NCBI RefSeq assembly: GCF_016595465.1
Contig: NZ_JAENIK010000012.1
Location: 124,001-188,000 of the forward strand
Length of the DNA stretch: 64,000 nucleotides
Direction of reading: 5' to 3'
Origin: Luteolibacter yonseiensis
GTDB lineage: Bacteria > Verrucomicrobiota > Verrucomicrobiia > Verrucomicrobiales > Akkermansiaceae
Shown here: in pieces, positions 25,734-34,462 of the stretch
How the letters are laid out: each line of letters starts with the position of its first letter
Position numbering within the stretch: position 1 is the first letter of the stretch
Position numbers and translations under genes: made by a program
The notes under the pieces: model-generated
Databases searched by the model: none
Told to the model about the DNA's origin: nothing
The model's input: the letters and a program-made list of their open reading frames with translations, nothing else

Positions 25734-27167
25734 ATGGATTTAACAAGCGAATCTTCCCAAAGCGTCATCACGTGCCGAAACAGCCAAGGCACGGAACTGA
25801 CGGCCAACCTCCTCAGGATTAAGCGGTATTCCGTTGTTTTCGAGGTTTATAATCCTTACAGCATCCTGCAGTTGTCGGAGGTTCTGTCGGACTTCCGCAT
25901 CATGGCGTCGAGACGCCTGCTGTATCATGGCAAGGCGGTGGTCAGCAATCTTCTGAATACCGGCATCGTGCTGGTGTGCGAAGCGATGCTCGACGAAGGC
26001 TGGGTGGAGGTGGATTTCCTGTCCAGCGTCACCGGCAGTTCGACGCCCAGCGGTGACAGTGATCTCGCCGGACAATTCGCCAACTTCATGAGCGAGTGGA
26101 AGTCGGCGAACCAGGTTCAAGATCCGTTCAAGCTTGTGGTGGCGGACCTTTCCAGCATGCTCTCCGGTGTCCAGCATTGGCTCACCGGTGTGGACGTGGG
26201 CATCCGGACGACCGTGACCCGCCGCCGGGATGAACTGGAAAACGAGATTTTCTCGGGCATCGAGGACAGGGTGGTGAACGAGGTGATGCCATCGATGGAG
26301 AAATTCGAAACCGTCTCCCAGGAGATCAGCGAGGCCGAGGTGGCGGTTCACAAGGCCTATGTGAGGCGGGAACTGCATCCCATCGTCCTTTGTTCTCCGT
26401 TCCTTTACCGGACCTATACCAAGCCCCTGGGTTATGCCGGGGATTATGAAATGGTGAACATGATGCTCCGCAATCCTTACGAGGGTTCGTCCGCTTTCGC
26501 CAAATTGTTGAATTTCGCCCTGCTGAACACCGAGCCCGTGGTCGCGCACCGCAACCGGATCGACTTCCTCGTGGAAAAGCTCCGCAGCGAGTGCGCACGC
26601 CGCGTGAGCAAGGGAAAGACCCGCGTGTTCAACCTCGCCTGCGGACCGGCGATGGAGGTCCAGCGTTTCCTGCGCGAGTGCGAGGAAAGCGACCTTGCGG
26701 AGATCGACCTCCTGGACTTCAACCCGGAGACCTTGGAATACACCCGCGAGCGCATCCAGGAAGCGCGGATGAACGGAGGCCGGGAAACCCAGGTCCGTTA
26801 TTTCCAGCGCTCCGTCCACCAGCTCCTTCGCGCCGCGACCCAGGGAGGGGACGACGAGTTCGCGAACTACGACATCGTTTATTGCGCGGGCCTGTTCGAC
26901 TATCTTTCCCAGCGCGTGTGCAAGCGGCTGGTCGAACTGTTCTGTACGATGGTCCGGCCGGGAGGCATCGTCATCGTCACCAACGTCGCGGCAAGCAACC
27001 CACGGAAGGCGTGGATGGAATACGTGATGGAATGGAACCTGATCTATCGCAACGAGGATGAAATGAACGACCTGGTTCCGGAGGGATTGAATCTCAAGGG
27101 AACCGATGTGAAGGCCGACACCACGGGGGTGAACCTGTTCCTTGAAATCGAACTCGCCAATGGCTGA
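25734..27167 (+). CDS. PhcB-like SAM-dependent methyltransferase (3-OH-PAME-type signal synthase)
   Basis: 477 residues. The C-terminal half is a class I methyltransferase with SAM motif VFNLACGPAMEVQ (about 298-310), acidic motif II EIDLLDFNPE and YDIVYCAGLFDYL. The N-terminal half (about 1-240) contains a PilZ-like beta stretch (RIKRYSVVFEVYNP) and a helical linker, then SPFLYRTYTKPLGYAGDYEMVNMM before the catalytic part. This layout resembles PhcB, which in Ralstonia methylates 3-hydroxy fatty acids to make the quorum signal 3-OH-PAME/MAME. Its stop overlaps the kinase gene by 8 nt, and the kinase and receiver that follow resemble PhcS/R and PhcQ. Product identity is inferred. Confidence 0.75.
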   Translation: MDLTSESSQSVITCRNSQGTELTANLLRIKRYSVVFEVYNPYSILQLSEVLSDFRIMASRRLLYHGKAVVSNLLNTGIVLVCEAMLDEGWVEVDFLSSVTGSSTPSGDSDLAGQFANFMSEWKSANQVQDPFKLVVADLSSMLSGVQHWLTGVDVGIRTTVTRRRDELENEIFSGIEDRVVNEVMPSMEKFETVSQEISEAEVAVHKAYVRRELHPIVLCSPFLYRTYTKPLGYAGDYEMVNMMLRNPYEGSSAFAKLLNFALLNTEPVVAHRNRIDFLVEKLRSECARRVSKGKTRVFNLACGPAMEVQRFLRECEESDLAEIDLLDFNPETLEYTRERIQEARMNGGRETQVRYFQRSVHQLLRAATQGGDDEFANYDIVYCAGLFDYLSQRVCKRLVELFCTMVRPGGIVIVTNVAASNPRKAWMEYVMEWNLIYRNEDEMNDLVPEGLNLKGTDVKADTTGVNLFLEIELANG

Positions 27168-29883
27168 AGCTAGTGTCAACACGCATCAGCAAGATGCGGA
27201 GATGCGGCAGGCGTTTCGCGAATACGAGGGAGCAATCGCATTCGACAACGCCCGGCGGGCTGCTGCCCTCGCCGGCATCTTCATGCTGGCAGGCTGGTCG
27301 CTCGACTGGGTGGTCTACCCCCAGTATGCTTGGGAGTTCCTCCTGCTGCGCGCGGTCTGCGCGTCTTTGCTGGGGGGCATTTGTTTCTATATCAACATCA
27401 GGCGCGCCCGGATCAGCACCATCCTCAGCCAGGGGATCGCGCTGTTGCCGATGATTTCCATCTGCGCGATGATCCAGCGCACGGAAGGCGGGAATTCCGT
27501 CTATTATGCCGGTCTGAGTCTGGTGCTGGTGGGCCTGTCCCTCCTGCTGCGGTGGACCTTCGTGAACTCGTTGTACATGATCGGAGCGGCGTTCGTGTGT
27601 TACACCCTCAGTGTTCTCGCCGCCCATGAGAACCCGACCTTCCGCATCCTTTTCAACAACAGTTATTTCATCTTTGTCACATCGGTTTTCGTCCTGGCAG
27701 GAAGTTATTATTATCAAAGTCTCCGCTACAGCGAGTTCTGCCTGAGGGCGGAAGTGGAGAAATCCCGGGGATTGCTGGAATCCCAAAACAAGCAGCTCAG
27801 CGAGCTCGATGAGGCGAAGACCCGCTTTTTCGCGAACATCAGCCACGAACTGCGCACGCCGCTGACGATCATGCTCGGCATCACGGAGCGCCTGCGGGCC
27901 GTTCTCCCTCCCCACAGCACAGAACCGGTCGTGCAGGAGATGACCCTGATGCTCGAACAGAACGGCCTGCGTCTGCTGAAGTTGATCGATGATTTGCTCG
28001 ACCTCGTGCGTTTCGACACCGGTCACGCCGACATCAACCGCCAACCCACGCCCATCGTTGCGCACATCGAAGGCCTGCTCCGTTCGCTCCGCCACCTCGC
28101 CGAACAGGACCGCGTCGCCCTGTTGTGGAAATGTGAGACCGACAACGAACTCATTTTGCTGGATCGCGACAAATTCGACAAGATCCTGCTCAACCTCGTC
28201 ATCAACGCGATCAAGTTCACTCCGTCCAGCGGAACGATCGATGTCACGATTTCTGTGGCAGGAGGACACCTGAAGCTGACGGTCGAGGATACCGGGGTCG
28301 GCATCCCGCCGGACGTGCTGCCGCGCATTTTCGAACGGTTCTGGCAGGTTGACACCTCATCCACCCGCAAGTTCCAAGGAGCGGGCATCGGTTTGGCGCT
28401 GGTCCGCAGCCTCACCGAGGCGATGGATGGCAAGGTGGCGGTGGACAGCCAGCTCGGACGTGGAACCACATTCACCATCGAAATGCCGGCGACCGCCGCC
28501 GTCCAGGAGATTGCCGAACCCGTTGAACTGGAGAGTCCGCTCAAGGACGGTGGAAACATCGCCAATCTCCACCGCCGTGCCGCGCTTTCCATTCCCGGGA
28601 AAATCACCTCACGCGGCGTGACTCCGATGCAGCCGTATGGCCCGATTTCCACGCCGATGATCGGTGCCCGCCCGAGCGGTGCCCGGCCGCTGGTGCTCAT
28701 CGCCGATGATGAGCCGGACATCCGCCGCTTCCTCAGGATGCAACTGGAGGATGTGGACGTGATCGAGGCCTCGGACGGTGCGGAAGCCTTGGAACTCGCG
28801 AGGTTGCGCCGTCCACAGCTGGCGCTGCTCGACCACATGATGCCGGAAATGGACGGGGTGGAGGTCTGCCGCCGCATCCGTGAAAACCACAGCACCCGCA
28901 GCGTCGCCGTCATCATCCTCACCGCACGGGCGGACGAGGCGACCAAGTTGAGCGCGCTGCAGGCGGGAGCGAACGACTTCCTCACGAAACCATTCTCCAC
29001 GGCCGAACTGGCACTGCGGCTGGAAAACCAGATCGGCATGGCCCGGGTCCGTCGCGAGATGATCGAACTCAACACCGAACTTCATTCCGCCCTCGAGCAG
29101 ATCAAGGAAAACGAGGTGATGATGGTGCGGAACGAAAAACTCTCCGCCCTCGGACGCATGAGCGCCGGGATCATTCACGAGATCAACAATCCGCTCAATT
29201 ATGCGAGCGCGGGGCTTCACGCCCTCGAAACCTTCACCAGGTCGATGCCGGAGAAGGACCAGCCCGACTATCTGGACATCCTCAAGGACATTCGCGAAGG
29301 CGTGGAACGCGTTTCCCAGATCGTCATCGATCTCCGGAAATTCACCCGTGACGACAAATCCACTTCCGGCGACGCGGACCTGGCGGAGATCATCAGCCGT
29401 TCACGCCGCATGATCAGCCACCAGGTTGGCAAGGACATCGCCTTCAACCTGACCTCGCCGAGCAACGCGCTGATCAGCGGAAACCCGAACCAACTCGTCC
29501 AGGTTTTCATCAACTTCTTCCAAAACAGCATCGACGCGATCGGCATGCGCATCGCCGAAGTGGGAGGGGAACCGGGGCGGATCGACGTCTCCATCGACCC
29601 GGCCGGGGACGGCTGGCAGATCACCATCCGGGACAATGGGATCGGCATCCCGCCGGAAAACATCCAGAAGATCTTCGATCCGTTTTTCACCTCGAAGGAT
29701 GTTGGAAAAGGGATGGGTCTGGGACTTTCGATTTCTTACCAGATCCTCCAGTCGCACAAGGCCATTGTCGAGGTTGACAGCCGCCCGACCGAGTTCACCC
29801 GCTTCCGCATCGCATTCCCCGCACCGAGCTACTCACCAGAGACAAGTCAGGAACCAGAATCCGTTCTCGACCAAACTGCCTGA
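27160..29883 (+). CDS. Hybrid sensor kinase resembling PhcS fused to PhcR (TM-HK-REC-HK)
   Basis: 907 residues. Six or so membrane helices (about 36-187) form the input region. Kinase 1 has H229 (NISHELRTPL) and an HATPase with VEDTGVGIPP and GAGIGLAL. A receiver domain (about 508-625) has D516/D517, phospho-acceptor D558 (LALLDHMMP) and K in TKPFSTAEL. Kinase 2 has H673 (GIIHEINNPL) and an HATPase with DNGIGIPPENIQKIFDP and GMGLGLSISYQIL. PhcS is a membrane kinase and PhcR a receiver-kinase, so this reads as PhcS and PhcR in one chain. ATG 27160 (MAEASVNTH) overlaps the PhcB-like gene by 8 nt; an upstream TTG at 27142 is less likely. Confidence 0.88.
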   Translation: MAEASVNTHQQDAEMRQAFREYEGAIAFDNARRAAALAGIFMLAGWSLDWVVYPQYAWEFLLLRAVCASLLGGICFYINIRRARISTILSQGIALLPMISICAMIQRTEGGNSVYYAGLSLVLVGLSLLLRWTFVNSLYMIGAAFVCYTLSVLAAHENPTFRILFNNSYFIFVTSVFVLAGSYYYQSLRYSEFCLRAEVEKSRGLLESQNKQLSELDEAKTRFFANISHELRTPLTIMLGITERLRAVLPPHSTEPVVQEMTLMLEQNGLRLLKLIDDLLDLVRFDTGHADINRQPTPIVAHIEGLLRSLRHLAEQDRVALLWKCETDNELILLDRDKFDKILLNLVINAIKFTPSSGTIDVTISVAGGHLKLTVEDTGVGIPPDVLPRIFERFWQVDTSSTRKFQGAGIGLALVRSLTEAMDGKVAVDSQLGRGTTFTIEMPATAAVQEIAEPVELESPLKDGGNIANLHRRAALSIPGKITSRGVTPMQPYGPISTPMIGARPSGARPLVLIADDEPDIRRFLRMQLEDVDVIEASDGAEALELARLRRPQLALLDHMMPEMDGVEVCRRIRENHSTRSVAVIILTARADEATKLSALQAGANDFLTKPFSTAELALRLENQIGMARVRREMIELNTELHSALEQIKENEVMMVRNEKLSALGRMSAGIIHEINNPLNYASAGLHALETFTRSMPEKDQPDYLDILKDIREGVERVSQIVIDLRKFTRDDKSTSGDADLAEIISRSRRMISHQVGKDIAFNLTSPSNALISGNPNQLVQVFINFFQNSIDAIGMRIAEVGGEPGRIDVSIDPAGDGWQITIRDNGIGIPPENIQKIFDPFFTSKDVGKGMGLGLSISYQILQSHKAIVEVDSRPTEFTRFRIAFPAPSYSPETSQEPESVLDQTA

Positions 29884-29942
29884 TTCCATCATCACATCCG
29901 CCATTAGACATTCCATTTTCAAACCCCCTTCCATCGACCACC

Positions 29943-31001
29943 ATGAGCAACGAGATCGACGCCTATGATTACCAACGCTACGCCATCCTGTTTGTGGATG
30001 ACGAGGCAAACACCCGTAAGTACTTTCGCCGCCTTTTCGGCGAGAAGTTCAGAATTCTGGAAGCGGAGGATGGCGTTGAGGCTCTGACGGTTTTCCGCCA
30101 GCATGCGAACGACATCGGCATCATTGTGACGGACCAGCGCATGCCGAACGAGACCGGGGTGGGCTTCCTCTCGAAAATCGCGGATCAATATCCCGACATC
30201 ATCAAGATCCTCTCCACCGCGTATTCGGATATCGATGCCGCGATCGGTTCCGTGAACCAAGGGGGGATTTTCCGCTACATGACCAAGCCGTGGGACATCC
30301 CTCAGCTTGAGGTCACGCTCCGCCGTGCGATGGAGTTCTTCACGGTCAAACGCGAGCGTGACGCGCTGTTGGGTGCGAAGATGCAGGCCATGGGCAACGT
30401 CCTGCTTTCCAGCCGTCTGGCGTCGTTCGCCCTGGCGCCTGTCTGTGCGGGCATCCAGGTGAACCGCGCGGCGGAGGCCATCGCCTCCTTCGTACAGACG
30501 GGGGTCGCGGGCCGTCGGACCGGATCGGACGGAGATTCCGCCCTCCGCTCGCCTGATTGGACGAAACTTCATGCCAAGCAGGTGCAACTGGCTGGTTCCA
30601 TCGAGACCCAGCTTCCTCCGGCCTTGAACGGAGATCTCTCCGCGAGAACCTCGGCACTCGTCGCCGCGCTCGAGGCGGCCGGAGCCACCGGTCTGACCAG
30701 CGAAGCAAACGGCAATGCCACCCGCCTCGCCGGAAATGTCGATCCGACACCGGTGTTGCTGGATGCGTTGTTGGGCAGGAACGAAGACGCGGCGGTGGCC
30801 ACGGCCGCGGTACGCGTGCTTTGCGCCTACATCGCCGTTTACGATGCCGGTGGTGTGGTGCGCCGGAGCCGTGGCGAGGGTTTGCTGCTCGATATCACCC
30901 TTTCGACGGCCGCGCCAAAACCGACGGGACCCGGCACAGAGGCCGCCAAGTGGTTGATCGATGACGACCTGCTGATCTCAGCGGCGCTCGGTCTCCTTTG
31001 A
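29943..31001 (+). CDS. PhcQ-like response regulator
   Basis: 352 residues. Receiver domain about 12-135: FVDDEANTRKYFRR, phospho-acceptor D64 (VTDQRMPNETG), T in LSTAYSDIDAAIGSVN, K in MTKPWDIPQLEVTL. The opening DYQRYAILFVDDE and the TAYSD/TKPWD blocks are very like PhcQ of Ralstonia/Cupriavidus. The remaining about 215 residues are mostly helical and alanine-rich with no DNA-binding, GGDEF, HD or kinase motif I can see, so its output is unknown, perhaps protein-protein contact. 59 bp after the hybrid kinase, same strand, last gene of the presumed phc-like operon. Confidence 0.83.
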   Translation: MSNEIDAYDYQRYAILFVDDEANTRKYFRRLFGEKFRILEAEDGVEALTVFRQHANDIGIIVTDQRMPNETGVGFLSKIADQYPDIIKILSTAYSDIDAAIGSVNQGGIFRYMTKPWDIPQLEVTLRRAMEFFTVKRERDALLGAKMQAMGNVLLSSRLASFALAPVCAGIQVNRAAEAIASFVQTGVAGRRTGSDGDSALRSPDWTKLHAKQVQLAGSIETQLPPALNGDLSARTSALVAALEAAGATGLTSEANGNATRLAGNVDPTPVLLDALLGRNEDAAVATAAVRVLCAYIAVYDAGGVVRRSRGEGLLLDITLSTAAPKPTGPGTEAAKWLIDDDLLISAALGLL

Positions 31002-31024
31002 CCTCATTGACGGGACGTTTTGAA

Positions 31025-31055
31025 AAGCGCTGGAACGGTCTCCGTTTCAGCGCTT
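31025..31055. terminator. Hairpin between convergent operons
   Basis: AAGCGCTG (31025-31032) pairs with CAGCGCTT (31048-31055), extended inward by ACGG/CCGT. Short T runs follow on the minus side (TTTTC) but not clearly on the plus side. It overlaps the last codons of the CdaR-like gene and lies 24 bp after the PhcQ-like stop. Confidence 0.6.
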
Positions 31056-31226
31056 CTTGTTGGTCTCCTCGCCATCCTCGGATTCCTTCACGACTTTCGC
31101 CCTGGGAGCGTTTGCGAAGGAGTCGCCACCCAGGGCGAGATGTTCCTTAATCAGAAACCATATCGCTGTCGCCAGAAGTAGAGAGAGGATCTTTGCGACC
31201 CAGTTGTGGAGCAGGTTCAGTTTCAT
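31047..31226 (-). CDS. Miniature CdaR/YbbR-like membrane protein
   Basis: 59 residues: MKLNLLHNWVAKILSLLLAT then AIWFLIKEHLAL, followed by a charged tail (ESEDGEETNKKR). The N-terminal NWxxKILSLLLAxxxWF pattern is the membrane anchor that opens YbbR/CdaR proteins, the usual partner of CdaA. Normal CdaR continues for several hundred residues of YbbR domains; here nothing follows. It overlaps the 3' end of cdaA by 80 nt in another frame, so it is translationally linked. Either a truncated CdaR or a dedicated minimal regulator. The overlap and the conserved anchor argue that it is real. Confidence 0.68.
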   Translation of the reverse strand: MKLNLLHNWVAKILSLLLATAIWFLIKEHLALGGDSFANAPRAKVVKESEDGEETNKKR

Positions 31227-31989
31227 TGTTGGATTTCCCCGAGATGAAGATTTCCGCGAGTTTTTCGCGGAATTGTTTTTCAGTGAGATTGCGCTGGATG
31301 ACACCATTTTCGCAAATCGAGATACCACCGGTTTCTTCGCTCACCGCCACCGCGATGGCGTCCGTGCGCTCCGTGAGGCCGATGGCGGCGCGGTGTCGCA
31401 GGCCGGTCGAACGATCCTGCATCTGTCTTTCGGTGACGGGGAAGACACAGGCGGCCCCGGCGACGCGGTCGTCGGCGATGATCATTCCTCCGTCGTGAAG
31501 CGGGGCTTTCGGATAAAAAACAGCCATCGCGAGTTCGGGAGAGAATTGCGCGTCCAGCACGACTCCGCTGTCGAGGTAGTCTTTAAGACGGATCCCACGC
31601 TGGATGGCGAACAGGGCGCCGACTCTTTTTTTCGACAGGTTGATGACGGCATCCGCGAAGCGTTCGACGAAAGCCAGACGGCGTTTGTTCGAAAATGAGA
31701 ACAGCCGGTTGCTGCCGAGCCGTGCCAGACCGGTCCTTAGTTCCGGTTGGAAAATCACGATCAGGGCGAATGCCAGGATCGCGGCCGCACGGGTGATGAT
31801 CCACTGGATGACTTCGAATTGGAACAGCGTCGAAACCAAGGTCAGAACCACAAGGATGGTGCCGAGTCCGACGAGGATCTGCGCGCCACGGGTGGCGCGG
31901 AACGCGCGGTAGATCTGATAAATGCAGGTGGCGAGAAGCAGGATCTCGATCCCGTGTCTCCAGTGGTCTTGTAGAAATTTTAAGAGCAT
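31147..31989 (-). CDS. cdaA: Diadenylate cyclase (c-di-AMP synthase) CdaA
   Basis: 280 residues. Makes c-di-AMP from two ATP. Three N-terminal membrane helices (about 12-30, 38-56, 62-80) precede the DAC domain with the catalytic DGG (166-168, LHDGGMII) and RHR (198-200, GLRHRAAIGL). CdaA regulates potassium and osmotic balance and cell-wall homeostasis in bacteria that have it. ATG 31989 gives MLLKFLQDHWRHG; the open frame starts 33 nt earlier. The C-terminal about 30 residues overlap the CdaR-like gene. The usual glmM neighbour is absent here. Confidence 0.94.
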   Translation of the reverse strand: MLLKFLQDHWRHGIEILLLATCIYQIYRAFRATRGAQILVGLGTILVVLTLVSTLFQFEVIQWIITRAAAILAFALIVIFQPELRTGLARLGSNRLFSFSNKRRLAFVERFADAVINLSKKRVGALFAIQRGIRLKDYLDSGVVLDAQFSPELAMAVFYPKAPLHDGGMIIADDRVAGAACVFPVTERQMQDRSTGLRHRAAIGLTERTDAIAVAVSEETGGISICENGVIQRNLTEKQFREKLAEIFISGKSNNETEPAPQLGRKDPLSTSGDSDMVSD

Positions 31990-32057
31990 CCCATTTCTGT
32001 CGTCGCGAACGATACACCGCAACGTGGCAGCGAGGCAATCCCAGAAATCCGCGGCGG

Positions 32058-33152
32058 TTATTTCAATGAGGGGCCTTGCAGGATGGTATTGGCAGTCGAA
32101 GGGGGACTGGTCTGTCCGGACAGATCCCGGGTGAGAATGAATTCGGCAGGAATGGTGCCGGGGGCTCCCAGGCTGAAGTCAAACGCCTCGGACCTGCGGT
32201 TGTTCGACTTTGGAAGCCGCCCGACCAAAATCGGCTGTTCACCAGGGTCCGGCTTGAACCAAAGGATGTAGGGTTTCTCGTCGGTGGTGGGTGGCAGGTC
32301 CCTGACGTAGAGCGTGCCATCGCCGATCGCCGCATCGTAAATCGGAATGGCGGAAGGTTCGGTGGTCATGGATGCGAGCGACTGGGTGCTTCCGGCGGAG
32401 ACTCCGTCCGAAGAGGAATCCAGATTGGAGGCCGCGGCGAGCGCGTCGCCCAGCATGGCGGTCAGCGGCGGTGCCTCCGTTTCCTTGACCAGCGCCATGC
32501 CGCGGCGTGGAGGGGTCATCCGGATGACGATGGGCCACACCATGTCAGGCACCACTTCAAGCCGCTCCCGGTCCCGTTCCTGGAGATTTTCCACCTGATC
32601 CCGCAGGACCTCGATCTCCTGGATCAGTCGCTTGGTCTCCACCCTTACGATAGGGAGGGGATGTTCGATGGAAGCTGCGGTCGGGAGACCGGTCGCCTCC
32701 GAAACCTCGTTTGCGATGAGTCCGACATTTTCCGAACTTTTTGCGATGAGATCGTCGGCCGGCGGCCTGACTTCCAGCGATGGCTGGGCGACCGCCGGCA
32801 CCGGGTTGGATACCGCGTTGTGGGCGACGTGACTTTCTCCGTTGGGACGGTCATGGAGGATCAAAACACCGCACAGGACGACGGCTGCGGCCCAACCGGA
32901 AATACCCAGCCAGTTCGTACGACGCGTGGCTCCGATGCCCAGACGCAGCTGCAGGCTCTCCAACTGGCCCGCGCGTGGAGCGACGGGTGGGGTGGTTGCG
33001 GCAGCGATCGCCGCGGTGAGGCTCTCCATCTCGCGATAGGCATTTTTCAGCCCCGGATCCTGCCGCATCGCCGCGTCGAATGCCGCGGTTTCATCCGCAT
33101 CCAGCATTCCGAAGGCGCGCCATGCGGCACTTTCGTGAGGATCAGAATTCAT
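32058..33152 (-). CDS. Anti-sigma factor (RskA-like), single-pass membrane protein
   Basis: 364 residues. The N-terminal cytoplasmic segment HESAAWRAFGMLDADETAAF (residues 5-24) is the sigma-binding helical domain of anti-sigma-K type factors; it lacks the zinc HxxxCxxC motif. One membrane helix (about 84-101, WAAAVVLCGVLIL) is followed by an extracytoplasmic part. A coiled coil (about 170-195) precedes a C-terminal RskA-like beta domain (YVRDLPPTTDEKPYILWFKP, SLGAPGTIPAEFILTRD). Its first 11 nt overlap the sigma gene, the classic sigma/anti-sigma pairing. Regulated proteolysis of the membrane part is the family's usual signal route. Confidence 0.85.
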   Translation of the reverse strand: MNSDPHESAAWRAFGMLDADETAAFDAAMRQDPGLKNAYREMESLTAAIAAATTPPVAPRAGQLESLQLRLGIGATRRTNWLGISGWAAAVVLCGVLILHDRPNGESHVAHNAVSNPVPAVAQPSLEVRPPADDLIAKSSENVGLIANEVSEATGLPTAASIEHPLPIVRVETKRLIQEIEVLRDQVENLQERDRERLEVVPDMVWPIVIRMTPPRRGMALVKETEAPPLTAMLGDALAAASNLDSSSDGVSAGSTQSLASMTTEPSAIPIYDAAIGDGTLYVRDLPPTTDEKPYILWFKPDPGEQPILVGRLPKSNNRRSEAFDFSLGAPGTIPAEFILTRDLSGQTSPPSTANTILQGPSLK

Positions 33153-33771
33153 GGCGTGAGAGTTGGTTGCGCACTTTTTCCAGTGCCCGGCGGAGGCGGT
33201 TTTTCACGGTACCTAGCGGGGTCCCCAGGTGTTCCGAGATTTCCGAGTGGGTGTATTCCAAAAAGACGGCAAGCTCGAGACAGCGGCGCTCGTCCGAGCC
33301 GAGGACTTCGAGAGCGTTGCGGACCCGCCGCCAATCGTCGAGCGCCATCACCCGGGGGTCTTCGATTTCTTCAGGCGGCGCATGCAGATGGATGGGCACC
33401 ACCCGCGAGGAATCGCGCTTTCCGCGGTGGCGGTAGCGGAGCCGGTCGATGCAGTAGCCGCGCATCACCGCGAAGGCCCAGGCGAATGGGGCGGACTGTT
33501 TGGGATCATAATCCGAGGAACGGTGCCAGAGACGGACAAAGGTGTCCTGCACGGCCTCTTCCGCCTCGCGCCTGTCTCCTAGAATCCTGCAGGCGATGCC
33601 AAGCAGGATGGGGCTCCACATCCCGTGCAGTTCCGTCAGGGCCGTTCCATCTTCCTTTGCCATCCTCGCGATCAATGCGATCGCCTCGCCGCTCCTGTCC
33701 TCGCCCAATCCCAAGGGAAAGGTCGGCGATGGGAGCGGGTCCTGCTCGATCATGGGGGAAATATTAAACAT
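33142..33771 (-). CDS. ECF sigma factor (SigK-like)
   Basis: 209 residues. Region 2: GIACRILGDRREAEEAVQDTF and AFAWAFAVMRGYCIDRLRYR. Region 4: LGSDERRCLELAVFLEYTHSEIS then GTVKNRLRRALEKVR, a helix-turn-helix. ATG 33771 (MFNISPM) is preceded by GGAG at good spacing; ATG 33753 is an alternative without one. The gene overlaps the downstream anti-sigma gene by 11 nt, so the two should be cotranscribed and balanced. Promoter targets unknown. Confidence 0.92.
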   Translation of the reverse strand: MFNISPMIEQDPLPSPTFPLGLGEDRSGEAIALIARMAKEDGTALTELHGMWSPILLGIACRILGDRREAEEAVQDTFVRLWHRSSDYDPKQSAPFAWAFAVMRGYCIDRLRYRHRGKRDSSRVVPIHLHAPPEEIEDPRVMALDDWRRVRNALEVLGSDERRCLELAVFLEYTHSEISEHLGTPLGTVKNRLRRALEKVRNQLSRHEF

Positions 33772-33900
33772 GAAATTCTCCAGAGGGAATCCCTCTGTGA
33801 GGATGATCCGAGATTTTCCGGGGTTTGGCCCTCGCAAATTGTGGTACGGTGGGAAAACTCATCCCTTGCCGTTCGCGGCGGGGTGGTTTTAACTTCGCGC

Positions 33901-34446
33901 ATGCACGAGGAAATCAAGCTCACCCGCGAAGTCGCCGCCATTCAGATTCCGAGCGGCGACACTTTGTCATTGCCGGCAGGTACGGCCGTTTTCATCACCC
34001 AGCGTTTGGGCGGAACTTTCACGGTCGCCACATCCCAAGGCCTTGCGCGGATTTCTTCACAGGATGCGGATGCGTTGGGCGTGAATCCGGAAGAGGAGGC
34101 GAAGAAGCAGGCGGAAGCCATCCGTCTGAAGGACGCGCCGCTTGAAGAACAGGTATGGAGCCAGCTCAAGGGGGTCTACGATCCGGAAATTCCGGTGGAT
34201 ATCGTCAATCTCGGCCTCGTTTACGACTGCATCATCGAGGAATCGGAAGGGAAGAAAACGGTGGCGGTCAAAATGACCCTCACGGCTCCCGGATGCGGCA
34301 TGGGTCCGGTTATTGCCGCGGACGCGCAGGCGAAGATCATGACCATCGACGGCATCGACGACGCCCGCGTGGAACTCGTCTGGGACCCGGCGTGGAATCA
34401 GGAAATGATTTCCGAAGAGGGCAAGATGAAGCTCGGAATGATCTGA
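33901..34446 (+). CDS. sufT: SufT-like iron-sulfur assembly protein (DUF59/MIP18)
   Basis: 181 residues. The C-terminal domain is DUF59 with DPEIPVDIVNLGLVY (94-108) and the conserved cysteine C132 in LTAPGCGMGPVI. The N-terminal about 80 residues (VAAIQIPSGDTLSLPAGTAVFITQ) are the extra beta domain found in SufT. SufT helps mature Fe-S proteins when demand is high. It stands alone here, not in a suf operon, but a strongly Fe-S-dependent nitrite reductase operon lies nearby. ATG 33901 chosen because MHEEIKL begins the conserved domain. Confidence 0.9.
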   Translation: MHEEIKLTREVAAIQIPSGDTLSLPAGTAVFITQRLGGTFTVATSQGLARISSQDADALGVNPEEEAKKQAEAIRLKDAPLEEQVWSQLKGVYDPEIPVDIVNLGLVYDCIIEESEGKKTVAVKMTLTAPGCGMGPVIAADAQAKIMTIDGIDDARVELVWDPAWNQEMISEEGKMKLGMI

Positions 34447-34462
34447 GACCGCGTTTGGATTT

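Noticed and set aside
27094..28269. Minus-strand open frame (391 aa) opposite the hybrid kinase
   Set aside because: It lies opposite membrane and kinase motifs of the real gene; no domain seen.
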